From contig JALEHK010000067.1 of assembly GCA_022770625.1 (NCBI GenBank), positions 1 through 49,481 on the forward strand: DNA of 49,481 nt, in the 5' to 3' direction. Source of the DNA: Oscillospiraceae bacterium. Lineage in GTDB: Bacteria > Bacillota > Clostridia > Oscillospirales > Ruminococcaceae. Within the stretch, counting starts at the first letter, position 1; every line of letters starts with the position of its first letter. Below the pieces are notes generated by a model. It was not told the origin of the DNA and did no database searches. It saw only the letters and a program-made list of their open reading frames with translations. The translations under genes and the position numbers were made by a program. This document shows positions 1 to 8,869 of this stretch, one piece after another.

Positions 1-111
1 GCTCTGCAAGAGAGAGCGTCCCTCTGAAACTTTCGATTTTTTGCAACCTTTCGTAAAAAAGGCTGCCTGCATTCCGGTTTCAGGTGATGTTTTTTGAACC
101 CGGAAGAGAGA

Positions 112-176
112 AGGGGAAGCCCTCTCTTGCAGGGCTTCCCCTCTTTCCCAAACAGTCCCCCGGACTGTTTGGGAAA
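112..176. terminator. Two adjacent strong hairpins in the leader region before dnaG
   Basis: An 11-bp perfect stem (113-123 with 131-141, 7-nt loop) is followed at once by a 15-bp perfect stem (144-158 with 162-176, 3-nt loop CCC). The first is followed by a short T-containing stretch and could end transcription from upstream of the window. The second has no T-run and may be a structured RNA or a DNA repeat. The rest of positions 1-456 holds a smaller hairpin (195-210) and a short dispersed repeat, but no gene I can support. Confidence 0.5.
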
Positions 177-286
177 TTCACCCTTTTCGGAGCGCACTGC
201 GTATCAGTGCGAAGCCGGAAGAAGGTGCTAAAATTAAGGGCTTTAGGGGTACGTGCGCCCTTTGAAAAGGACTTTCCTTGACCGGG

Positions 287-319
287 TTTTGGGACGGTTT
301 ATGCACCCACGCGGGAGTC
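287..319 (+). repeat. Short dispersed repeat, copy 1 (GGGACGGTTTA...ACGC.GGAGT)
   Basis: This stretch shares GGGACGGTTTA, a C-rich tract and ACGCNGGAGT with 5137-5171 in the same orientation, both in non-coding DNA. It is likely an intergenic repeat of unknown function. Confidence 0.5.
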
Positions 320-456
320 TGGAAGGTTTGAAAATAGCAAACAAAAAATCTTTTCAAATTTTTTGCGGAAAAAAAGAGGATTTTTTGAAAAACGTGGGTA
401 TTATATAGCAGAGTGAATTTTTATGGGCGGTTTACGCCGGAAAAGGAGGAGATCAG

Positions 457-2205
457 ATGGCTATTCCACAGAGTTTTTTGGATCAGCTGAAAATGAGCTG
501 TGATATCGAGACCATCGTCTCCTCCTATGTTCCGCTCAAGCGCGCTGGCCGAACCAGCAAGGGGCTTTGTCCCTTCCATTCCGAAAAGACCCCCTCCTTT
601 GTCGTCTATCACGACAGCGAGTCGTTTTACTGCTTTGGATGCGGGGCAGGCGGAGACGTCATCAGCTTTATCATGCGGATCGAAAATCTCGGGTATATCG
701 AGGCGCTCAAGTTTCTCGCCGACCGCGCCGGGCTTCCATTCCCGGAAGAGGAGCGGGAAGATCCCTCCCTCCGAATCAAGCCGCTGATCTACGAGATTAA
801 CCGGGAAGCTGCTCATTTTTACCACGATCAGCTGAAATCCGACGTAGGTCTCTCCGGGCGGGAGTACCTGATGGGGGAGCGAAAGCTGAGCGCAAAAACC
901 GTCACCAAGTACGGGCTGGGGTTTGCGCCGCCAGGCTGGGACAACCTTCGAAACCACCTGCGGAAAAAAGGATTTTCGGACGAGGATATGCTGGCGGCGG
1001 CGGTCGTTTCCAGAGGACGAGACGGGAAGTCAGTTTACGACACCTTCCGCAACCGGGTGATCTTCCCAATCATCGACATCCGGAAAAACGTTGTCGGTTT
1101 CGGCGGGCGGGTGATGGACGATGCCAAGCCCAAATACTTAAACTCGTCCGATACGCCGGTCTTCAAAAAGAGCCGCAATCTTTTCTCACTGAATTTCGCC
1201 AAGAACGTCACGGATTCCCGGCTGATCCTCGCGGAAGGGTATATGGACGTCATTGCGATGAATCAGGCGGGGTTTGAAAACGTTGTGGCGACGCTCGGAA
1301 CCGCACTGACACCCGATCAGGCGCGGTTGATGGCGACCTATGCCAAAGAGATCGTCATTGCCTACGATTCCGATGGGCCCGGACGCACCGCCACCAACCG
1401 GGCAGTCGGGCTTTTGGAGGAAGCGGGGCTGAAAACGCGGATACTGGACATGAAGGGCGCGAAAGACCCCGATGAATTTATCAAGAAATACGGTTCCGAG
1501 AGGTTCAAGATGCTGATCGACGGAGCACGCAACGTCACCGAGTATCAGCTCGGCGTGATCCGTGCCAAATACGACCTCGGTTCCGACGAACAGCGCGCCG
1601 CCTATCTTCAGGAAGGTGTTTCCTTTCTCGCTTCGGTTCCAAGCGACATCGAGCGGGAGATCTACGGTGGGCGGATGGCGCAGGAAGCGGGCGTTCCCCG
1701 CGAGGTCGTCAAGGTCAGCATTGATTCCGTCCGGAAGAAAAACTACGCCCGTGCCCGGAAGAAGGAATCTTCCGATCTTCAGTCGGGAAGGCTGGAGCTG
1801 AAGATGGGGAGAAAGGCGGGAGACGCCGCCGAGGACGGGCTGATCGGGTGCCTCTATTACCACCCCGACTGGGCGGGAAAAATTATCCCAAAGGTGGACG
1901 AGAGCGCTCTTTCGGAAGAGACGGCGAAAATTTACCGGCTTTTACTTGAGATGCAGCGCACCGGTGGCGGGACGCTCTCCGACTTAACGCCGAAGCTGGA
2001 TGAAAAGGAGTCCGGAAGGCTTGCGGGGATCTTAGCCCGGGTATCCGATGGGCAGCTGGGCATCACGCCGGAAGCGCTGGGCGACTATCTTTCGACGATC
2101 GAAAACGCCCGTCTCCAGAAAACCCTGAACGGGAGCGGGGAAATGTCGCTTGAAGAAGCTGAGGCACTCGCCGAAGCGATCCGGCGGAAGAAGCTGAAGC
2201 GGTAG
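457..2205 (+). CDS. dnaG: DNA primase DnaG
   Basis: Synthesises the RNA primers for chromosome replication at the fork with the DnaB helicase. The 582-aa protein has the normal length. The N-terminal CHC2 zinc finger has ligands C38, H41, C59 and C62. The catalytic core carries the YDTFRNRVIFPI motif (194-205). The TOPRIM domain has the acidic residue E260 in LAEGYMDV and the metal-binding D304-S-D306. The remaining C-terminal part should bind helicase. The start is set by AGGAGG at 444-449, 7 nt upstream. The gene lies 81 bp before rpoD, the classic macromolecular-synthesis arrangement without rpsU. Confidence 0.98.
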   Translation: MAIPQSFLDQLKMSCDIETIVSSYVPLKRAGRTSKGLCPFHSEKTPSFVVYHDSESFYCFGCGAGGDVISFIMRIENLGYIEALKFLADRAGLPFPEEEREDPSLRIKPLIYEINREAAHFYHDQLKSDVGLSGREYLMGERKLSAKTVTKYGLGFAPPGWDNLRNHLRKKGFSDEDMLAAAVVSRGRDGKSVYDTFRNRVIFPIIDIRKNVVGFGGRVMDDAKPKYLNSSDTPVFKKSRNLFSLNFAKNVTDSRLILAEGYMDVIAMNQAGFENVVATLGTALTPDQARLMATYAKEIVIAYDSDGPGRTATNRAVGLLEEAGLKTRILDMKGAKDPDEFIKKYGSERFKMLIDGARNVTEYQLGVIRAKYDLGSDEQRAAYLQEGVSFLASVPSDIEREIYGGRMAQEAGVPREVVKVSIDSVRKKNYARARKKESSDLQSGRLELKMGRKAGDAAEDGLIGCLYYHPDWAGKIIPKVDESALSEETAKIYRLLLEMQRTGGGTLSDLTPKLDEKESGRLAGILARVSDGQLGITPEALGDYLSTIENARLQKTLNGSGEMSLEEAEALAEAIRRKKLKR

Positions 2206-2286
2206 ATTGAAACAGGAGAAGATTCTGCCGTGGGCGGGATGTTCCTCCTTTTACATACAAAGCAAAACCATGAAGGAGAATACAAG

Positions 2287-3381
<1,095 letters not shown>

Positions 3382-3394
3382 TATTGGACTGATA

Positions 3395-3433
3395 AAAAAG
3401 AAACACACCATTTTTTGTGGTGTGTTTCTTTTT
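3395..3433. terminator. rpoD intrinsic terminator
   Basis: Stem AAGAAACACACCA pairs with TGGTGTGTTTCTT around a short T loop and is followed by T residues. The A-tract on the other side means it could also stop leftward transcripts from the esterase gene. Confidence 0.85.
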
Positions 3434-3472
3434 CAGACATTTTAGAACATAAGTTTGAACGTAACGCCGGAA

Positions 3473-3550
3473 TTACTGCTCGGGCTTCAGCTCGAAGATC
3501 TCGGCGACCTCTTTGAGCAGTTCGGGGAGCAGAGATAAAATTAGTTTCAC
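3473..3550 (-). pseudogene. Possible 3' remnant or 25-aa ORF
   Basis: A 25-codon reading frame ends in EVAEIFELKPEQ and opens with GTG directly after a stop codon. The amphipathic Leu/Glu-rich sequence looks like the tail of a lost coiled-coil or helical protein, but there is no ribosome site and no recognisable family. It lies 20 bp downstream of the esterase stop on the same strand. Probably a gene remnant. Confidence 0.25.
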
Positions 3551-3569
3551 TTATAGATTCAGATCTGTT

Positions 3570-4787
3570 TTACTTATGCTGAGCCGCGAGCCACTGGAAG
3601 ATGGTGGTAGGTTCGCCATTTAACAGAACGGGGGTTCCGTCAAAGTCGAGCTTGCAGTCGTTATTGAGGGTGTAGATCCAGCTTCCGTGACCGAAGTATT
3701 CAAACGGCGTGCCGTCGGGCTTCTTGAACAGGCCGGTCTGGTCAAGGACTCTCTCATAGTAGGAAAAGTGGACGTTTTCGGCGCCCGCCGCGATCAGCCG
3801 CTTATAGGTCGGGACAGCCGTTTCGTTCGGGGGAACGATGGTATCGACCTGAGCGTGGGTGAACCAGATGGGGAGGTTCTTGATATGCTCGATGTCAGCA
3901 TCGGAGATCGTTTCGTCATAGAGCGCTTCGCAGATGGGGTAAGCGCCGGCGAAATATTCGGGGAAGTCGATAATCATCCGGACGGTCATAAAGCCGCCGT
4001 TGGAGCAGCCGCCGATATAGATACGGTTCTGGTCGATCTCGGGATGAGCGGCGACGAACTCCTTGATGGTATCCATCAGCGCGGTCGTGTACATCGACTT
4101 GCCGGTGCGGGTGTACTGGCCGGAGCCGTTGTCCATCCACATGGTCTTGCACTGGGGCGCGAAAACGTAAGCGCCGCCGAAGTAGCCCTGAATGGTGGGG
4201 TAGGCGAGGTTGATGACCTTGTTGCCGAGGATCGCGATGTAAGGATCCCAGCCGCCTTCGCCTGCGCCGTGGAGCCAGATGATCATCGGGGGCTTGGGAT
4301 TATTCAGCTGAGGACGGACGAAAGCGTAGTTTAAGCCCGCTTCCGAAACGCCGGTCTCGACCAGTTCTTTTCCTTCAAGGATCAGCTCGCCGCGGTTGGC
4401 GATGACTTCGCCCTGATACCGGACGGTATAGCGGCAGTCGGCGAAGGTGGTGTAGCCGTTTTTCTGGTAAGCGATTGCCGAGTAGGGGTACATCGGGCCG
4501 TAGTTGGTTTCGAGGGCGACGAGATCGCTCGAAGCGGTTTCATTTCCGTTTTCGTCGCAGGGATACGCCTTTTTAACGGTCATGCTTCCGACAGCGGGAA
4601 CTTTGTCGTTGGGCTTAAAGAAACTCTTGGCGGTCATAGCGATCAAACCGGTTTCTTTGTCGATCTTCTGGACATGGATCAGAAAATCCTCAGCGGAGAC
4701 GGAAGAGACCTCTTCGCCCATAGCGACGATCATTTTGGTGACATGACCGCCCCAGTCGAGGACCTGTGCATATGCTTTATAGCTCAT
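3570..4787 (-). CDS. Two-domain alpha/beta-hydrolase esterase
   Basis: Predicted serine esterase of the poly(3-hydroxybutyrate) depolymerase/feruloyl-esterase-like group with an N-terminal beta-rich domain (about 1-150). The hydrolase domain shows the oxyanion motif LHGAGEGG, the nucleophile elbow GGCSNGG (Ser after Cys, so G-x-S-x-G holds), a likely acid in HAQVDTIVPP and a likely His in FGHGSW. No signal peptide is visible, so it is probably intracellular; the substrate cannot be told. The 405-aa length fits this architecture. AGGAGG lies 7 nt before the ATG. Monocistronic, reading toward rpoD. Confidence 0.85.
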   Translation of the reverse strand: MSYKAYAQVLDWGGHVTKMIVAMGEEVSSVSAEDFLIHVQKIDKETGLIAMTAKSFFKPNDKVPAVGSMTVKKAYPCDENGNETASSDLVALETNYGPMYPYSAIAYQKNGYTTFADCRYTVRYQGEVIANRGELILEGKELVETGVSEAGLNYAFVRPQLNNPKPPMIIWLHGAGEGGWDPYIAILGNKVINLAYPTIQGYFGGAYVFAPQCKTMWMDNGSGQYTRTGKSMYTTALMDTIKEFVAAHPEIDQNRIYIGGCSNGGFMTVRMIIDFPEYFAGAYPICEALYDETISDADIEHIKNLPIWFTHAQVDTIVPPNETAVPTYKRLIAAGAENVHFSYYERVLDQTGLFKKPDGTPFEYFGHGSWIYTLNNDCKLDFDGTPVLLNGEPTTIFQWLAAQHK

Positions 4788-4944
4788 GGGAAAACCTCCT
4801 GGTAATAATGGATGGGTTTGTTTATAAAGATTATATCATAACTATTTTTGATGGGCAATGGTTTTGATAAAAAAGCGCAAAAAAGTGAAAAAAGGTCAGA
4901 TTTTTATTATAGGATGTTCAGATAGGAGAGACTTAAAAGTTTAG

Positions 4945-5100
4945 GTCAAGCCTTTTTAAAGGCTTGCAGGATTCAAAAGGACAGAGTCCTTTGCTTGCAG
5001 GCAAAACCGAGATTTATGCTTTTTCACGGCTGTAAAAACGTTCCTGTTTTAGTTGTTCCGCGCAGCGGAACTCAAAAAATGATCCCCAAAAAAGAAAAGC
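4945..5100 (+). repeat. Dispersed intergenic repeat, copy A
   Basis: About 155 bp that aligns along its length with 27489-27640. Shared blocks are GTCAAGCCTTTTTAA, GCTTGCANGCAAAACCGA and the exact palindrome GTTCCGCGCAGCGGAAC (here 5055-5071). No coding potential. The 4788-5447 interval consists of this repeat, the smaller repeats nearby and a terminator, with no supportable gene. Confidence 0.75.
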
Positions 5101-5136
5101 TGCGGAAGATCGGAAGAGGGAGAGGGGCGCTCTCTT

Positions 5137-5171
5137 TTTCGGGACGGTTTACATACCCCCACGCAGGAGTT
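5137..5171 (+). repeat. Short dispersed repeat, copy 2
   Basis: Second copy of the element at 287-319, with the same GGGACGGTTTA core and ACGCAGGAGT end. Confidence 0.5.
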
Positions 5172-5193
5172 TCGGCTTTGGCATCATGCAAAA

Positions 5194-5226
5194 GAAAAAA
5201 TCACCCGGAGAAAAGCTCCGGGTGAA
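5194..5226 (-). terminator. Intrinsic terminator downstream of the apbE-like gene
   Basis: TCACCCGGAG (5201-5210) pairs with CTCCGGGTGA (5216-5225) around a 5-nt loop. The A-tract at its left end gives a T-run on the minus strand. It lies about 220 bp beyond the apbE-like stop, with two small hairpins between (about 5249-5262 and the palindrome CTGTTAT-GATT-ATAACAG at 5263-5280). Confidence 0.75.
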
Positions 5227-5358
5227 AGAAGAGAGAAAGATGGACTTGAGCGGGGGTTCCCGCTGTTATGATTATAACAGAACCTGGTGGAAAAAAGTGT
5301 CGGAAGGTGGATGGGGGAAATTGGAACTGTGTGATGGTTGGAAGCGCTTTAAGGGGGA

Positions 5359-5391
5359 GACCTGCAAGCCCTTTTTTGAAGGGCTTGACTC
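5359..5391 (-). repeat. Partial inverted copy of the dispersed repeat
   Basis: Read on the minus strand it gives GAGTCAAGCCCTT...GGGCTTGCAGGTC, matching the first 30 bp of the copies at 4945 and 27489. Confidence 0.5.
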
Positions 5392-5447
5392 CAAAATTTA
5401 TTATTTTTTCTGCAAATGCGGCCGTTTTGGCTTGGAAAAAGCAAAGT

Positions 5448-6491
5448 TTAATGAGCCAAATGGTAATTTTCCGTGTCCGAAAGGGTAAAATACTCCTGAA
5501 CCGAATCGGAAAGGTAGACATCGCCGGTTTTTGTAACGGCAATGACCTCGTAATCGGGGTCGTCCAAATGGGAAAGAACGGACGCGCTTCCCTGCATATA
5601 GAGGATACTGGACATCGCGTCGGCGAGAAATCCGTCCTCCGACAGGGTGGTGACGGCCAGAAGGTCGGTCTCCGGCGGGTTTCCGGTGGAAGGGTCGAGC
5701 AGGCCGGACGAGACGTCTGAGGTGCAGATCACCCGGTCGGTTTCTGTCAGGACGGCGTAATGGCTTCCATCGCTTCGCATCGGGTCGCGCAATCCGAGCG
5801 AAAAGGCGGCATTTTCCTCTCCTCCTTTGGTTCCGGTCATGACCGCCCCGCCGTCAAAGGTCAGAACCGCACCATCGATTTCGGCGGTCTGATAGAGGGA
5901 GAGCGCTTCTTCCAGCGCCATACCCGGCACGACGGCGTTCAGGTCGATCGTGATTCCGGGGCGGCCGATGGAAGCCGAGTGATCCTCGTCTGAGAGGGTC
6001 ACTTCATTGTAGCCGGTATAGGTCAGCGCCCAACTGATCCGGTCGGCGGTCGGCGTTTTTTCCGCCCAGACAAATGAAAGTGCGCCGATCGTCGGGTCAA
6101 ACAGCCCGCCGGTCTCTTTCGCGAGAGAAAACGCCCGTTTGACGACCGCGTAATCGTCCGGGTCGAGCACCGTCGGGGTCAGTCCGGCGGACGCGGCGAT
6201 CTGTGCCGGGACGGAGTCGGCGCCCTCGCTGTCCCAATGGGAAGAAAAGGCGTAGAGACGGTCGCTCACGGTGTGGATTGCGTCGGTCGCGGCAGAGCTT
6301 CCGCCGTAGACCGACTGGGAAAAAGAACGGCCGAACACGTTTCCGGAGCCGGTATATTCGATCGGGGCTTCGGGAGTGGAGACCGAAACGGAGGTATCAT
6401 CCGGTTCGGTCGGGGCAATGGCTTTTGTATAAAAAAGGACGCCCGCTGCCAGAAGGACGGCGGCGGTCAGGTAGATACGGAGAGTCTTGAT
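5448..6491 (-). CDS. ApbE-like FAD:protein FMN transferase with degenerate motifs and an apparent ATC start
   Basis: ApbE enzymes move FMN from FAD to a Thr in S/T-G-A-T motifs of extracytoplasmic proteins. The fold signature is present: GGLFDPTIGAL, FDGGAVMTG, and ADAMSS near residue 290. Key motifs are eroded: the usual D-x-G-G-I-A-K-G reads IDLNAVVPG (about 182-190) and the usual SGDYER/HIIDP segment reads TSDVSSGLLDP. Activity is therefore doubtful. The frame runs back through a membrane anchor (LRIYLTAAVLLAAGVLFY) to an ATC codon at 6491-6489, with AGGAGG 7 nt upstream and a promoter at 6526-6554. No ATG, GTG or TTG occurs there. The next candidate, GTG 6338, would delete the anchor. Length 347 aa from ATC. 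Divergent from an FMN-domain lipoprotein. Confidence 0.8.
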   Translation of the reverse strand: MKTLRIYLTAAVLLAAGVLFYTKAIAPTEPDDTSVSVSTPEAPIEYTGSGNVFGRSFSQSVYGGSSAATDAIHTVSDRLYAFSSHWDSEGADSVPAQIAASAGLTPTVLDPDDYAVVKRAFSLAKETGGLFDPTIGALSFVWAEKTPTADRISWALTYTGYNEVTLSDEDHSASIGRPGITIDLNAVVPGMALEEALSLYQTAEIDGAVLTFDGGAVMTGTKGGEENAAFSLGLRDPMRSDGSHYAVLTETDRVICTSDVSSGLLDPSTGNPPETDLLAVTTLSEDGFLADAMSSILYMQGSASVLSHLDDPDYEVIAVTKTGDVYLSDSVQEYFTLSDTENYHLAH

Positions 6492-6525
6492 AACGATTCC
6501 TCCTTTTGGGGCGTTTTATGTCCTT

Positions 6526-6554
6526 AGTGTAGGCTTTTTTGAGCGGGAAGTCAA
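6526..6554 (-). promoter_or_regulatory. Sigma-70 promoter of the apbE-like gene
   Basis: On the minus strand TTGACT and TACACT are separated by 17 bp. The predicted transcript start near 6519 leaves only about 28 nt before the ATC codon, so no other start codon is available for the anchored form. Confidence 0.7.
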
Positions 6555-6583
6555 GCCCGCGCAGATGGAAAGGAGAAGAAAGA

Positions 6584-7030
6584 ATGAAAAGGATATGGCT
6601 GATTCTGATGACGGTGATAATGGCGGCGGGGCTCTGCTCCTGCGGGAAGGAGAGCTACCGGGACGGGAGCTACCGCGCCGAAGCGAAATCATACGACTTA
6701 AACGGATGGAAGGAATATCTCGCCGTTCGGGTCGAAAACGGGAAGATCGTCAGCGCCGATTATGATGCGGTGAACGAGACGGACGGGCGGAAAAAGACGG
6801 AGGATGCCGAATATCAGGAAAAGTACCGGGCGGCAGGGCTTGGAACCGACCCGGCCGACACGGCGGCCAGACTCACTGACTCGTATCTCGAGCGGCAGGA
6901 GAGCGGGAAAGTGGACGCGGTCTCGGGCGCGACCAATTCTTCCAGGCATTTTGTGCAGCTGGCGGAGGCGCTTGAAAAGCGGATGAAAAACGGGGAGACG
7001 GGAGAAATCAAGGTCGATCTCGGGGAATAA
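6584..7030 (+). CDS. FMN-binding (flavinylation-motif) lipoprotein
   Basis: A 148-aa secreted lipoprotein with signal MKRIWLILMTVIMAAG, a lipobox giving Cys20 (LCSC) and one FMN_bind domain. The motif DAVSGATNSS (111-120) carries the Thr (T117) to which ApbE attaches FMN in characterised relatives, such as the extracellular electron transfer lipoprotein PplA of Listeria. It probably carries electrons on the outer face of the membrane; its redox partner is not encoded next to it. Start ATG 6584 has AAGGAGAAG 6-7 nt upstream; an earlier in-frame start at 6539 would precede the signal peptide. Divergent from the apbE-like gene. Confidence 0.85.
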   Translation: MKRIWLILMTVIMAAGLCSCGKESYRDGSYRAEAKSYDLNGWKEYLAVRVENGKIVSADYDAVNETDGRKKTEDAEYQEKYRAAGLGTDPADTAARLTDSYLERQESGKVDAVSGATNSSRHFVQLAEALEKRMKNGETGEIKVDLGE

Positions 7031-7031
7031 G

Positions 7032-7778
7032 TCATGTCCAGAGTCCGTTTTCATCGACGTAAACGGTTGTTTCACCATCGGTAATCAGCCGATCGCGGGC
7101 AAGGCTTCCGTCGGGCAGGTAATACCGCCAGCCGTCCGAAAAGCGCACCCAGCAGGCTTTCGCCATTCCGCCCCAGTCGTAGAAGAAGTATTCGGTTTCA
7201 TCGATGGTCATCCGCCCGGTCTGCATCTTTCCGGTGTCGGGGGAAAGGTAATAGCAGACGCTTCCGAGGGTCAGAAAGTCGGTTTTCCGCTTTCCATCGG
7301 GGGCCAGGTAGTACCAGTCCTCTTCATACAAAATCCATCCGGTACAGAGGAAGCCGGAGATGTCGAAAAAGTAACGCGCGCCGTCGATTTCCTGCCAGCC
7401 GGTGAGACGGACGCCGTCTTTATAGTAGACCGGCGCTCCGTCTATTTTGATCCAGCCGTTTTGGAGGGTAAAGGGTGGGTAGGGAGTAGACGGAACCGAG
7501 ACGGCGATCCGGTCGAGCGTTTCCTCTTCCCAGTAGCCGCAGACGGTGCAGCGGCGCTCTCTTCGCCCGTCGGAAAGGACGGTCGGGGAGAGCGTGACCG
7601 TCCAGTTTCCCATCTCGTGGGACTGCTTTGCTCCGCAGCCTTCTGTCCAGTGGCCGGTTTTGTCCCATTGCCAGCCGGAAGCCGAAACAGAGGAAAGCGG
7701 GAGGAAAATGGTCAGAGAGAGGGCGGCGGCAGCTGAAAAAATTCTTTTCAGGCGGGAATTTATTTTCAAGCGTGGCAT
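7032..7778 (-). CDS. Secreted protein with cell-wall-binding (choline-binding-like) repeats
   Basis: An N-terminal signal sequence (RIFSAAAALSLTIFLPLSSVSA) is followed by a small domain with C-x-x-C (CTVCGYW). Then come about five to six aromatic repeats of the cell-wall-binding type, such as GWQEIDGARYFFD and GWRYYLPDGSL. These usually bind choline or wall polymers. No catalytic domain is present, so it may be an adhesin or wall-associated scaffold. Start is uncertain: ATG 7778 lies only 1 nt after AGGAGG, whereas TTG 7769 sits 10 nt after it and is better placed. The stop is 1 bp from the convergent lipoprotein gene, with no terminator between. Confidence 0.75.
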   Translation of the reverse strand: MPRLKINSRLKRIFSAAAALSLTIFLPLSSVSASGWQWDKTGHWTEGCGAKQSHEMGNWTVTLSPTVLSDGRRERRCTVCGYWEEETLDRIAVSVPSTPYPPFTLQNGWIKIDGAPVYYKDGVRLTGWQEIDGARYFFDISGFLCTGWILYEEDWYYLAPDGKRKTDFLTLGSVCYYLSPDTGKMQTGRMTIDETEYFFYDWGGMAKACWVRFSDGWRYYLPDGSLARDRLITDGETTVYVDENGLWT

Positions 7779-7795
7779 ACCTCCTTTTTTGAAAA

Positions 7796-7832
7796 CCAAA
7801 AAGCGGACACGTCAAAGCGTGCCCGCTTAGAA
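7796..7832 (-). terminator. Intrinsic terminator of the NERD-like gene
   Basis: On the minus strand AAGCGGGCACGC pairs with GCGTGTCCGCTT, followed by TTTTTGGTTTTC. It separates the NERD-like gene from the wall-binding protein gene downstream. Confidence 0.8.
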
Positions 7833-7845
7833 AGTTTGGGAATGA

Positions 7846-8457
7846 TTATTTTTTCAGCAGCTCGGCGACCGCCTTGACGTCAACGGGACCGTCTTTGGAA
7901 TACTTGGAGCGGGTCAGGAGCGACTTGAACTCTTTCCAGCCGAGCACCGGCATTCCGCTTCCGATCGAGAGGGTAACCTTGGGGTCAGGGAAAACGACGT
8001 AGAATTCGGTCTGAATCTTTCCCAGCTTATTCTGGGCGAGGATCCGGCGGACGGCGTCGTTTGCCTTCTGTGCTTCGCGGAAGGGGTTGTCAAAGGACTT
8101 GCGGGCGAGGGTGTTGTTGTGGGAATCGCTCTTGACCGAAACCCACGTCGGATCCTTCGCGTCGCCGTAGATGCTGTCACATTCGCTTCGGACGTCGAAG
8201 AGAAGGACGTGGTTGAAGGTGATCAGCGCACGGTCAACCTTGACGGTCTCTTTCTTTCCGGTCGTCAGTGTCAGGTCTTTGAGCACTTCAAAGCTCCGCA
8301 CACCGGCAAATCGTTTTAAGCGGTTGGTCACGCGGGAAAGAGCGAGGGTGCCGTTTTTACGGCGGATGTGAAGCGAAAGATAGTAGATGCCGACGGCGGC
8401 GCAGATGGCCACAATGATGACGCCGACGATAATCAGTCCGATAGCCCAGGTTTGCAT
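7846..8457 (-). CDS. Membrane-anchored NERD-like protein
   Basis: A 203-aa protein with one N-terminal membrane helix (WAIGLIIVGVIIVAICAAVGIYYL), a basic stop-transfer segment and a cytoplasmic domain resembling the nuclease-related (NERD) fold: an LLFDVRSECDSIYG strand segment, W-V-S-V and the NPFREAQKANDAVRRIL helix. NERD domains are linked to DNA processing by sequence similarity only, and function here is unknown. AGGA lies about 6 nt before the ATG (minus strand). Monocistronic. Confidence 0.65.
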   Translation of the reverse strand: MQTWAIGLIIVGVIIVAICAAVGIYYLSLHIRRKNGTLALSRVTNRLKRFAGVRSFEVLKDLTLTTGKKETVKVDRALITFNHVLLFDVRSECDSIYGDAKDPTWVSVKSDSHNNTLARKSFDNPFREAQKANDAVRRILAQNKLGKIQTEFYVVFPDPKVTLSIGSGMPVLGWKEFKSLLTRSKYSKDGPVDVKAVAELLKK

Positions 8458-8603
8458 AAAAAATCCTCCATAACAAATGTAATCAAACTAAGTATACCAT
8501 ATCCGAATAAAAAAGAAAAGATATGTCCATACTTCCTTTGCAAAATTTTTGTGACGGAGAGTTTGACCGGCACGGAAATTCTGCCAAAAAAACAGAGAGG
8601 TGA

Positions 8604-8807
8604 ATGAACATGAATATCATCGACAAGGCGGCGCTTCTCATCCTGATCATCGGCGGGATCAACTGGGGAAGCGTCGGGCTTTTTCAGTACGATCTCGTCG
8701 GCGCGGTCGGCGGGGGGATGAGCGGGATCCTCGCCCGGATCATCTTTACGCTGGTCGGAATCGCTTCACTCTGGTGCATCTCTCTTCTCTTTCGGGGAGA
8801 GGAGTGA
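8604..8807 (+). CDS. DUF378 small membrane protein (YuzA family)
   Basis: A 67-aa protein with two membrane segments and the family signature IDKAALLILIIGGINWGSVGLF, then LVGAVGG. The family is common in Firmicutes and its function is unknown. GAGAGG at 8595-8600 better suits the second ATG at 8610 (9 nt) than 8604 (3 nt), so the product may start MNIIDK. Followed at once by a terminator. Confidence 0.85.
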   Translation: MNMNIIDKAALLILIIGGINWGSVGLFQYDLVGAVGGGMSGILARIIFTLVGIASLWCISLLFRGEE

Positions 8808-8810
8808 TGA

Positions 8811-8858
8811 AGAAAAGCTCTGTTCCTTTGCCGATCGGCGCGGGGGCAGAGCTTTTTG
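8811..8858 (+). terminator. Intrinsic terminator after the DUF378 gene
   Basis: AAAAGCTCTG (8813-8822) pairs with CAGAGCTTTT (8847-8856), followed by T residues. The loop contains a smaller GCCGATCGGC palindrome. Confidence 0.75.
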
Positions 8859-8869
8859 CGAGTAAAGGT

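Noticed and set aside
84-281. A 65-aa protein at the left edge
   Set aside because: The frame consists of two perfect hairpins and has no ribosome site.
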